This document shows, piece by piece, positions 1-6,328 of a stretch of DNA of 14,873 nt; position 1 is the first letter of the stretch; every line of letters begins with the position of its first letter. The position numbers and the translations under genes are program-made. Below the pieces are notes generated by a model. The model was not told the origin of the DNA, made no database searches, and worked only from the letters and a program-made list of their open reading frames with translations. The stretch is from Alphaproteobacteria bacterium. GTDB lineage: Bacteria; Pseudomonadota; Alphaproteobacteria; GCA-2731375. The stretch lies in NCBI GenBank assembly GCA_030746295.1, contig JASLMY010000114.1, forward strand, positions 1 through 14,873. Reading direction: 5' to 3'.

Positions 1-542
1 TCGATCAGGCGGTCGGCTGCGACCAGCCGGTTCAGGAAGCCGATCTCATGGAAGCGCTGGGCGGTGAAGCGGAAGCCGAGCGCCATCTCCATCGCTATCG
101 GAAAGGGCAGGTTGGCGATGTGGCCGTGGTTGTAGCCGCCCAAGAGCCAGCGCTTCGCTTCGGAGACCTCGAAGACCGCCTCCGGCACGGCGAGGCGCAA
201 GTCGGTGCGCTCGACCAGCATGAAGCCGCCGCCCATGGCATAGCCGTTGACCGCGGCGATCACCGGCTTTTCCAGGGCGCCCGACATGAAGGGGTCCTCC
301 TTCTCGGGCCGGCGGCCGCCCGGTGCCCCGTCCTGGAGCGATTCCTTCATGTCCTCGCCGGCACAAAAGCCCCGGCCGGTGCCGGTGAAGATCGCCACCT
401 CCAGCGTGTCGCTCTCGCGGAACCGGGTCCAGGTCTCCGCCAGCTCGGCCCGCATCTCGCCGTTCAAGGCGTTCAGCCGCTCGGGCCGGTTCATCCTGAC
501 GACCAGGACCTGGCCGTGCGTTTCCGTCTCGACGACCGCCAT
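1..542 (-). CDS. Enoyl-CoA hydratase/isomerase (crotonase) family protein, C-terminus off the left edge
   Basis: Reading leftward from an ATG at 542-540 gives an open frame of about 180 codons that leaves the window, so the C-terminal part is missing. Crotonase landmarks are present. There is an N-terminal NRPERLNALN stretch (residues 18-27). The first oxyanion-hole loop is FCAGEDMKE (59-67) and the second is NGYAMGGGF (99-107). These proteins bind acyl-CoA thioesters in the cytoplasm and hydrate, isomerise or otherwise transform them. By eye-alignment to rat mitochondrial hydratase, the Glu164 equivalent is kept (E128), but the Glu144 position right after the GGG motif is Met (M108). A classical hydratase reaction is therefore uncertain. 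An AGGGAG ribosome site lies about 7 bases before the ATG. The gene diverges from the exported protein at 674. Family assignment is firm; substrate is unknown. Confidence 0.9.
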   Translation of the reverse strand, partial: MAVVETETHGQVLVVRMNRPERLNALNGEMRAELAETWTRFRESDTLEVAIFTGTGRGFCAGEDMKESLQDGAPGGRRPEKEDPFMSGALEKPVIAAVNGYAMGGGFMLVERTDLRLAVPEAVFEVSEAKRWLLGGYNHGHIANLPFPIAMEMALGFRFTAQRFHEIGFLNRLVAADRLI

Positions 543-673
543 GCTCTCGTCTCCCTTGGTCTTCGGTGTGGGTAAGGACGAATTCTCCCCGAAGCCGCCC
601 GGCGATGGCAACCGCGCCGGCCCAAGATGCTATGGTCGTCGAGCGGGTCGGTCGGCTCCGAAGGATGACGTCG

Positions 674-1159
674 ATGGCAGCAACGAACGGACGGCGCTTT
701 GCGATCGCCCTGGGGCTTCTCGTCCTGGCGGTGCCCGAGATCGCCCGATCCGACTCCCTGAAGCTCATCTTCGGGCCGCGTTTCACGGCCGAGCATCACC
801 AGGGCCGCCGTTTCGCTACCCCGCTCCGTGGCGGCGGCAACAGCGAGGCGCGGCTCGGCGTGCACGCGCTTCGCCGCCATCAAGAGCTGCAAGGGCGCGC
901 GCGAGGGACGGCTTCGCCCTACGATCAGCGCTACCGCCTCGGCGGTCTCGGTGGCGGCCGGCCGCTCTGGCCCAATGCCGAGGTGACGCTTCGCGGCGGC
1001 CCGACCTATCAGGGCGACAAGAGCACCTGCCACCGGGTCGACAAAATCACGCGCACGGCCGAGGGCCGCCGCGTCCGGGTCTTCGGCACCCGCTGCTACG
1101 ACGGCTACGGCCAGCCGCATGTGCTGCCGGCGACCCAGGACCTGGTCGATGCGCCCTGA
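674..1159 (+). CDS. Small secreted protein of unknown function
   Basis: This gives 161 residues from the ATG at 674. That start is preferred over the in-frame ATG at 665 because AAGG at 661-664 sits 9 bases before it. The N-terminus is a good Sec signal peptide: basic NGRR, a hydrophobic run of roughly residues 9-20, then a likely cleavage near ARS-DS around residue 26. The middle is rich in Arg and Gly and of low complexity. The C-terminal third has two cysteines (in STCHRV and GTRCYDGYG) about 20 residues apart. That layout is faintly like the C-terminal part of the 17-kDa surface-antigen (RT0821/Lpp0805) group, but I would not assign it. A hairpin follows the stop codon, and a small lipoprotein gene lies downstream on the same strand. 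It probably acts in the periplasm or at the outer surface. No function can be claimed. Confidence 0.6.
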   Translation: MAATNGRRFAIALGLLVLAVPEIARSDSLKLIFGPRFTAEHHQGRRFATPLRGGGNSEARLGVHALRRHQELQGRARGTASPYDQRYRLGGLGGGRPLWPNAEVTLRGGPTYQGDKSTCHRVDKITRTAEGRRVRVFGTRCYDGYGQPHVLPATQDLVDAP

Positions 1160-1160
1160 A

Positions 1161-1177
1161 GCGGTCGCATCGGCCGC
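1161..1177 (+). terminator. Terminator-like hairpin after the secreted-protein gene
   Basis: GCGGTCG and CGGCCGC pair as a 7-bp stem (one G-U pair in RNA) around a CAT loop, starting 2 bases after the TGA at 1157-1159. Only three T residues follow, after GCCCGGG, so intrinsic termination would be weak. Confidence 0.3.
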
Positions 1178-1293
1178 GCCCGGGTTTGAAATACCACGCC
1201 CGCTCCAACGCTGAATTCAATGGGGCACCCCCACCTCTACGATGACGCCGAGGCATGTCCCGGCGCCCGAATTCGAGGAAAGGAACCCTGAAA

Positions 1294-1524
1294 ATGACCG
1301 ATTCGAGCAGATTCCACAGCGTTACCCGCAACCCTGCCTCAAGCGTCGCCAAGGCCCTGGTCGCGGCAGTGCTGGCCGGCGGCCTGTTGGCGGCCTGTCA
1401 GACCACCACCGCCCGCGAAGGCGGCCCGACCGCGTCGGCCGGCGGCACGGCGCCCGAGGCCAGCACGGTCCTGAACAAGGACTGGGGCAGCTGCCAGTAC
1501 CGCCGCTGCGGCTACGGAAAATAG
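1294..1524 (+). CDS. Small lipoprotein of unknown function
   Basis: This encodes 76 residues. The start at 1294 is chosen because AGGAAAGGA (1276-1284) sits about 9 bases upstream, and because it places the signal sequence correctly; an in-frame ATG at 1255 would add 13 unlikely residues. The hydrophobic segment (about 21-32) ends in a lipobox LAAC with the acylated cysteine at C35. This points to processing by Lgt and signal peptidase II and to membrane anchoring. The +2 residue is Gln, which favours outer-membrane sorting. The mature part is only about 42 residues. It has a Thr/Gly/Ala-rich linker and then WGSCQYRRCGYGK with two closely spaced cysteines. I do not recognise the family. It follows the secreted-protein gene by 134 bases and converges with the SDR gene, whose stop is 19 bases away. 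Confidence 0.7.
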   Translation: MTDSSRFHSVTRNPASSVAKALVAAVLAGGLLAACQTTTAREGGPTASAGGTAPEASTVLNKDWGSCQYRRCGYGK

Positions 1525-1543
1525 TTGATGGAGCTGGTCCGCC

Positions 1544-2338
1544 TCAGCGGGCGAGCCAGCCGCCGTCGACCGCCAGGCTGTGGCCGGTGACCATGGCCGC
1601 GGCCGGCGAGGCCAGGTAGATGAGGGCGCCGGCGAGGTCGCGGGTCTGGGCGAGCCGGCCCATGGGCGTCAGCTCCTCGATCGCGGCGCGCATCCCGGGC
1701 TCGGCCATCAGGCCGGCGACGAAGGGGGTGTCGACGAAGGTGGGGGCGATGGCGTTGACGCGGACGCCGCGGTCGGCCCATTCCACCGCCAGGGCCCGGG
1801 TCAGGTTGACGACCCCGCCCTTGCTGGCGTGATAGGAGAGGTTGCCGTAGAGGGCGCCGCCGACATGGCCCATGATCGAGGCGATGTTGACGATGCTGCC
1901 GCGGCCGGCGTCGAGCATCCGGCGGCCGGCCTCGCGGGCGCAGAGGAAGACGCCCGTCAGGTTGACGTCGATCACCCGCTGCCAGGCCTCGAGCGTCATC
2001 TCCTCGGCCGGCATCCGTTGGGCGGTGCCGGCGTTGTTGACCAGGACGTCGATGCGGCCATGCGCGGCCATGATCCGATCGACGGTCTCGACGACGCTCG
2101 CCTCCTGGGCCACGTCCATCTGGTAGGCGCTGGTGGCGCGGCCCGCCTGGGCCAGCTTCTCGGCGCCCAAATCGACCGCGGCGCCGTCCAGGTCGGCGAG
2201 CGCGACATGGGCGCCGGCCGCGGTCAAGGTCTCGGCCGCCATGGCGCCGATGCCGCCGGCCGCACCCGTGACCAGCGCCACCTGGCCGTCGAGGCGGAAC
2301 AGCGCCTCGATACCCTCGTCGTCTTTCGGCTCAGCCAT
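1544..2338 (-). CDS. SDR-family NAD(P)-dependent oxidoreductase
   Basis: This is a classical short-chain dehydrogenase/reductase of 264 residues, full length for the family. The nucleotide-binding motif TGAAGGIG is at 24-31, NNAG at 101-104, and the catalytic residues N126, S154, Y169 and K173 (YHASK) are all present. The C-terminal DGGW seen in many members is kept. Asp49 at the end of the second beta strand suggests NAD(H) rather than NADP(H). Such cytoplasmic enzymes interconvert alcohols and ketones; the substrate cannot be read from sequence. GGAGGGG about 7 bases before the ATG supports the start. It lies 68 bases downstream of rsmE on the same strand and could be co-transcribed, though it shares no obvious pathway with it. 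Confidence 0.93.
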   Translation of the reverse strand: MAEPKDDEGIEALFRLDGQVALVTGAAGGIGAMAAETLTAAGAHVALADLDGAAVDLGAEKLAQAGRATSAYQMDVAQEASVVETVDRIMAAHGRIDVLVNNAGTAQRMPAEEMTLEAWQRVIDVNLTGVFLCAREAGRRMLDAGRGSIVNIASIMGHVGGALYGNLSYHASKGGVVNLTRALAVEWADRGVRVNAIAPTFVDTPFVAGLMAEPGMRAAIEELTPMGRLAQTRDLAGALIYLASPAAAMVTGHSLAVDGGWLAR

Positions 2339-2406
2339 TCGTTGCCCCTCCGCCGCTACGATTCGCGACTATAGGCGCTCCTGCCCTGGCTCGGCCACAG
2401 CGTCCG

Positions 2407-3159
2407 TCAGGCCTCCGCGCGCCAGTCGCCGGCGAGGGCCTGCCAGAGCGTCAACGCCGCCAGCGCCGCCGTCTCGGCCCGCAGGATGCGGGGGCCGAGG
2501 CCGGCCGGCAGGACGAAGTCGCGGGCGGTGAGGTCTCCGCGCTCGGCATCGTCGAAGCCGCCCTCGGGGCCGATCAACAGGGCCCAGCCCTCGGCCGGTA
2601 ACGCGGCGGTGGCGAGTACGTCGCCGAGCGGCGGGACGCCGCCGCCCTCGTCCAGGAAGACCAGACGCCGGCCGGCGGGCCAGTCGTCGAGCAGGGCCGC
2701 CAAGTCGCGGGGGGCATAGAGCTCGGGCACGCTCAGGCGGCCGCACTGCTCGGCTGCCTCGATCGCGATCAGGCGTAGCCGGTCGCGGTTGACGCGGCCG
2801 ACCGAGGTGCGCCGAGTCAGCGTCGGCTGCAGCGCGGCGACGCCGAGCTCGACCGCCTTCTCCACCAGGGCGTCGATGCGGGCGCGCTTCAGGGGCGCGA
2901 AGAGCAAGAGCGGCCCCGCTTCGGGCGTCTGCTCCGCCAGCCGCCCGTCCAGCGCCAGCGAGCACCAGCCCTTGCCGAAGCCCTCGATTCGGGCCCGCCA
3001 CTCGCCGTCGCGGCCGTTGAAGAGGCGGACAGCCTGGCCGGCCTTGAGGCGCATGACGTGGCGCAGATAGTGGGCCTGGTTGGCGCTCAGACCCAAGACG
3101 AGGCCGTCGGCGAGGTCGTCGGGGACGTAGAGGCGGATCCTCGGCGCCGTGTCGGTCAT
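2407..3159 (-). CDS. rsmE: 16S rRNA (uracil(1498)-N(3))-methyltransferase RsmE
   Basis: This SPOUT-class methyltransferase of 250 residues uses S-adenosylmethionine to methylate N3 of U1498 in the small-subunit rRNA decoding region. The diagnostic trefoil-knot motifs are present: IGPEGGF (GPEGGF at about 197-202) and LGPRILRAETA (221-231), which build the cofactor pocket. The N-terminal part (HYLRHVMRLK, then a GRDGEW loop) matches the PUA-like RNA-binding domain, and EKAVELGV and EAAEQCGR are typical mid-domain stretches. GAGGG lies about 9 bases before the ATG. It is transcribed divergently from ubiA, with 96 bases between the two starts, so their promoters must lie close together there. 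Identification is secure. Confidence 0.96.
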   Translation of the reverse strand: MTDTAPRIRLYVPDDLADGLVLGLSANQAHYLRHVMRLKAGQAVRLFNGRDGEWRARIEGFGKGWCSLALDGRLAEQTPEAGPLLLFAPLKRARIDALVEKAVELGVAALQPTLTRRTSVGRVNRDRLRLIAIEAAEQCGRLSVPELYAPRDLAALLDDWPAGRRLVFLDEGGGVPPLGDVLATAALPAEGWALLIGPEGGFDDAERGDLTARDFVLPAGLGPRILRAETAALAALTLWQALAGDWRAEA

Positions 3160-3255
3160 GCTTGAGCACCCTCGGCAATCCGGTTAAGCCTAGCTTGTTT
3201 TCGAGAACGGCTGAACCACTCGGAGCTCCGACGCAAGTCGAAAAGGCTCTACCTC

Positions 3256-4185
3256 ATGGCGGCGCCCGACAGAACCACGGCCGACGGCCACACCGACATC
3301 CGCGCCGACGATTGGATCGCCCGGCGCGCGCCCGCCGTCACCCGACCCTACCTCCGGATCGCGCGGGCGGACCGGCCGATCGGCTGGTGGCTGTTGCTCT
3401 GGCCCTGCTGGTGGGGCGTCGCGCTCGCCAGCCCGGGCTGGCCCTCTCTGTGGCTCATGCTGCTGTTTCTCGTCGGCGCCGTCGTCATGCGCGCCGCCGG
3501 CTGCTGCTGGAACGACATCGCCGACCGCGATTTCGACGGCCGGGTGGAGCGGACACGGACCAGGCCGATCCCGGCCGGCGACCTGACGGTGGTGCAAGCC
3601 GGCCTCTTCATGGTTCTGCTGGCGCTCGTCGGCCTGGCGATTCTCTCGAGCTTCAACCGCTTCGCAATCCTGGTCGGCATCGCCTCGTTGGCGCCGGTGG
3701 TGATCTACCCCTTCATGAAGCGGGTTACTTGGTGGCCGCAGTTCTTTCTCGGCATCGCCTTCAACTGGGGGGCGCTGTTGGGCTGGGCCGCGGTCCGCGG
3801 CACGCTCGATTGGCCGGCGTTGGCGCTCTATCTCGGCGGCATTGCCTGGACGCTGGGCTACGACACCATCTACGCGCACCAGGACAAGGAGGACGACGCG
3901 CTGGTCGGCCTCAAGTCCTCGGCCCGGCGGCTCGGGGCCAAGACGCGACCGGCGCTCTGGGCCTTCTACGGCCTCGCCATGGCGGGCTTCTTGGCCGCGG
4001 GCATCCTCGCCGGCCTCGGCTGGCTCTTCCTCGTCCTCGGCCTCCTCGCCGGCGGCCAGCTCGCCTGGCAGGTCTGGCGGCTCGACTTCGACGATCCCGC
4101 CGACTGCCTCGCCAAGTTCCAGTCCAGCAACGTCTTCGGCTGGTCCTTCCTGGCCGCGATCGTGGCATCGCAGGTGGCGGGCTGA
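3256..4185 (+). CDS. ubiA: 4-hydroxybenzoate polyprenyltransferase UbiA
   Basis: This is a membrane prenyltransferase of 309 residues that attaches the polyprenyl tail to 4-hydroxybenzoate, an early committed step of ubiquinone synthesis at the inner membrane. Both Asp-rich Mg-diphosphate motifs of the UbiA superfamily are visible. The first is N86-D87-x2-D90-x3-D94 (NDIADRDFD). The second is D203-x2-Y206-A-x2-D210-x2-D213-D214 in a YDTIYAHQDKEDD stretch. Around them are multiple hydrophobic helices (for example about 44-57, 64-78, 115-133, and several towards the C-terminus). AAAGG precedes the ATG by about 10 bases. The N-terminal 30 residues are hydrophilic and cytoplasmic-looking. It is head-to-head with rsmE and tail-to-tail with the transporter gene, only 10 bases from its stop codon. 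Confidence 0.95.
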   Translation: MAAPDRTTADGHTDIRADDWIARRAPAVTRPYLRIARADRPIGWWLLLWPCWWGVALASPGWPSLWLMLLFLVGAVVMRAAGCCWNDIADRDFDGRVERTRTRPIPAGDLTVVQAGLFMVLLALVGLAILSSFNRFAILVGIASLAPVVIYPFMKRVTWWPQFFLGIAFNWGALLGWAAVRGTLDWPALALYLGGIAWTLGYDTIYAHQDKEDDALVGLKSSARRLGAKTRPALWAFYGLAMAGFLAAGILAGLGWLFLVLGLLAGGQLAWQVWRLDFDDPADCLAKFQSSNVFGWSFLAAIVASQVAG

Positions 4186-4195
4186 GCGGCCGGTT

Positions 4196-5038
4196 TCAGG
4201 CCAGTCGCACCGCCATCGCGCCGAGCACGATCAGGGCGGCGGCGGCGAGCCGCCAGCGGGTCAAGGGCTCGTGCAGGAACAGGGTCGAGATCAGCAGCGC
4301 AAAGAGGACGCTGGTCTCGCGCAAGGCGGCCACCGCGGCGATCGGCGCCTTCGTCATGGCCCAGATCGCGATCCAGTAGGCGCCGAGCGACATCACGCCG
4401 CCGGCGAGGCCCGACTTCCAGGCCGCCGCCATCGCCGGCAGGGCGCCGGCGCCGCGCCGGGCGAGGCAGATCGCCAGCATGAAGGCGCCGTCGATCGCCA
4501 GCAGCCAAGTGACGAAGCCGCTCGCGTGACCGGCCCGCCGCGCGCCGAGGCCGTCGACGATCGTATAGGCGGCGATGAAGCAGGCGGTGCCGATGGCGAA
4601 GAAGATGCCGCGGCGTGCCATTCGGGCGAGGCCGCCGCCGCGCAGCGACATCAGCCAGACGCCCAGGACCAGCGCCGCGATCCCCGCCGCCGGCAGCGGA
4701 CCCGGCCGCTCGCCCAGGAAGAGGGCGCCGAAGACGGCGACCAAGAGCGGCGCGGCACCACGGGCGATGGGGTAGACCTGGCCCAAGTCGCCGCTGCGGT
4801 AAGCCTCGACCAGGAAGAGCTTGTAGCCGGTGTGCAGCGCCGCCGAGCCGACGACCCAGAACCAAATCGTGCCCGTCGGCGTCGGCACGAAGGGCAGGCA
4901 GGCCAGCGCCACGAGGCCGGTGGCGACGCCGATCAGGGTCACGGCAAGGTAAGAGTCGAGGCCGATCTTGACGACGGCATTCCAGCCGGCATGCATCGCC
5001 GCCGCCGCCAGCACGGCCAGGAAGACGGTGGTCTCCAA
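4196..5038 (-). CDS. EamA/DMT-family transporter
   Basis: This gives 280 residues composed almost entirely of hydrophobic helices, about ten, in two similar halves: the architecture of the drug/metabolite transporter superfamily. The loop GDLGQVYPIARGAAPLL (around residues 83-99) and the matching second-half segment MTKAPIAAVAALRETSVLFA are typical EamA sequence. The start is a TTG at 5038, with AAGGG about 9 bases upstream; the first in-frame ATG (near 4995) would cut into the first helix. It begins 12 bases after the stop of the enolase-superfamily gene, so the two form an operon. The transporter may move that enzyme's substrate or product, which is inference from position. Direction of transport is unknown. 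Confidence 0.88.
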   Translation of the reverse strand: METTVFLAVLAAAAMHAGWNAVVKIGLDSYLAVTLIGVATGLVALACLPFVPTPTGTIWFWVVGSAALHTGYKLFLVEAYRSGDLGQVYPIARGAAPLLVAVFGALFLGERPGPLPAAGIAALVLGVWLMSLRGGGLARMARRGIFFAIGTACFIAAYTIVDGLGARRAGHASGFVTWLLAIDGAFMLAICLARRGAGALPAMAAAWKSGLAGGVMSLGAYWIAIWAMTKAPIAAVAALRETSVLFALLISTLFLHEPLTRWRLAAAALIVLGAMAVRLA

Positions 5039-5050
5039 GGCGCCGGCCCT

Positions 5051-6136
5051 TCAGGCCGTGACCCGGCAGTCCTTCAGCACTTCCTCCTTGAAGGCGAGGC
5101 TGTGGCCCGGGCGCTCCGGCACGGTGAGGACGCCCGCTTCGGGCAGCACCGGCTCGACCCAGAGGTCGTCGAGGAAATCGAGGTATTCGGCGAGATGACC
5201 GTTCGGGATCGAGGCCAGAAGCTGCACCATCAGCTCGTGGAAGAGGTGTGGTGCTATGGCGATCCCCCAGGTGTCGGCCAGCGCCGCGATCTTGCGCAGC
5301 TCGGTGAGCCCACCCCGCATTGGGTCCGGCTGCAGGATCGGGATCTTGGGGTTCTCGAAGAAGGGACGCAGCTCGTAGCGGGTGAAGAGGCTCTCGCCGC
5401 CGACGATGCGCAGGTCCAGTGCCTCGGCGATGCGGAAATAGCCGTGGAAGTCCTCCGCCGGCACCGGCTCCTCCAGCCAGTAGAGGTCGTAGTCCTCGAA
5501 CTTTCGGCCGACCTGGATCGCCTGGTCGGCGGTCCAGCCCATGTTGACATCGATCATGATGTCGACGTCCGGGCCCAGCGCCTCGCGCATCTGGGCCACG
5601 TGGCGGACGTCGGTGGCGTCGTCGTACATGTGGCCGGCCTGCATCTTGATCGCACCGAAGCCCTGGTCGACGAAGGCCAGCGCCTTCTCGACCATGCCGT
5701 CGCCCCCCAGGCCGCGCCAGCAGCCGCTGCCGTAGGCCGGAATTTCGCTCTGGTAGTGGCCCCAGAGCCGGTGCAGCGGCAGGCCGGCGCGTTTGCCGAT
5801 GGCGTCCCAAAGGGCGATGTCGACGACCGATTGCGCGAACACCGTCACGCCCGCCCGGCCGATCCAATAGGTGGCGTTCCAAAGATCGCGCCAGATCGCC
5901 TCGACCTCGGTGGCATCGCGGCCGAGGAGACGGGGGATGATCATCTCCTTCAGGCACGCATCGATGGTGGCGAGGCCGCCGCCCAAGGGCATGATGTAGC
6001 CCATGCCGGTGATGCCCGACGCGGTCTCGATCTCGACGACGACCAATTCGCGCGGCCGGTCGTAGTCCCGGCTCCAGCGCGGCGGGTCGGTGAAGGGCAG
6101 GCGCAAGAGGGTCGTGCGGACGTCCTTGATGATCAC
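5051..6136 (-). CDS. Mandelate racemase/muconate lactonizing enzyme family protein (enolase superfamily) with an atypical KxQ motif
   Basis: This encodes 361 residues from a GTG at 6136; GAAGG sits 9 bases upstream, and the family N-terminus (IIKDVRTTLLRLP) begins there. Upstream ATGs in frame would add unconserved residues. Enolase-superfamily enzymes abstract the proton alpha to a carboxylate using Mg2+ and then racemise, dehydrate or cycloisomerise. The metal ligands are visible as D196 (IDVN), E222 (LEEP) and E248 (GGES). The D271 and H297 pair (APHLF) and E317 also match mandelate racemase by eye. The usual KxK base motif reads K164-M-Q166, so the second lysine is Gln. This keeps the His base but lacks one Lys base, which fits one-sided chemistry such as an acid-sugar or hydroxy-acid dehydratase better than racemisation (inference). 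It is first in an operon with the transporter. Confidence 0.93.
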   Translation of the reverse strand: MIIKDVRTTLLRLPFTDPPRWSRDYDRPRELVVVEIETASGITGMGYIMPLGGGLATIDACLKEMIIPRLLGRDATEVEAIWRDLWNATYWIGRAGVTVFAQSVVDIALWDAIGKRAGLPLHRLWGHYQSEIPAYGSGCWRGLGGDGMVEKALAFVDQGFGAIKMQAGHMYDDATDVRHVAQMREALGPDVDIMIDVNMGWTADQAIQVGRKFEDYDLYWLEEPVPAEDFHGYFRIAEALDLRIVGGESLFTRYELRPFFENPKIPILQPDPMRGGLTELRKIAALADTWGIAIAPHLFHELMVQLLASIPNGHLAEYLDFLDDLWVEPVLPEAGVLTVPERPGHSLAFKEEVLKDCRVTA

Positions 6137-6328
6137 GTTACGATGCCTTCGCGTGGATTTCCTGGGCGCTGAGATTGTAGGGGCATCGGCGGAGGCAACG
6201 AAAGCCGTCCGTGGACGGCGAACGGATCCACAACTCGGGACGTTCCGTTGGCGGGTTCCGTCTGGCATTGTTGGCGAGACGGATTTCGTGGCCTACGACT
6301 CCAGGCTAAGAACCAAGAGGGAAGATCG
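6137..6328. promoter_or_regulatory. Divergent control region between the enolase-superfamily gene and the acyl-CoA ligase gene
   Basis: These 192 bases between two divergent starts (GTG at 6136, ATG at 6329) must carry promoters for both units. An inverted repeat lies at 6204-6219. A direct repeat GTTCCGT occurs at 6242-6248 and 6255-6261, spaced 13 bases apart. A weak sigma-70-like pair for the ligase is TTGGCG (6271-6276), a 17-base gap and TACGAC (6294-6299). No regulator gene is encoded next to it. The promoter call is weak; the regulatory role of the region follows from gene orientation. Confidence 0.5.
6204..6219. repeat. Inverted repeat, candidate operator
   Basis: GCCGTCC (6204-6210) and GGACGGC (6213-6219) are perfect 7-base arms around GT. 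Position in a divergent intergenic region suits a dimeric regulator, but such short G+C-rich repeats also arise by chance here. Confidence 0.35.

Noticed and set aside
1525..1543. Possible terminator between the lipoprotein and the SDR gene
   Set aside because: The 19 bases between the convergent stops contain no stem or T-run.
3220..3231. Perfect 12-base palindrome TCGGAGCTCCGA between rsmE and ubiA
   Set aside because: A few perfect 12-base palindromes are expected by chance in 15 kb, and nothing else nearby supports an operator.
3966..5957. Long minus-strand frame out of register with the transporter and enolase genes
   Set aside because: It is an Arg/Pro-rich product in the wrong frame; the real genes in another frame carry membrane helices and metal-ligand motifs.
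3842..6172. Very long open frame on the plus strand across the ubiA end, transporter and enolase genes
   Set aside because: Its product is low-complexity, rich in Arg, Gly, Ala and Asp, with no family motifs. It lies opposite two genes with clear motifs. Long antisense frames are expected at this G+C content.
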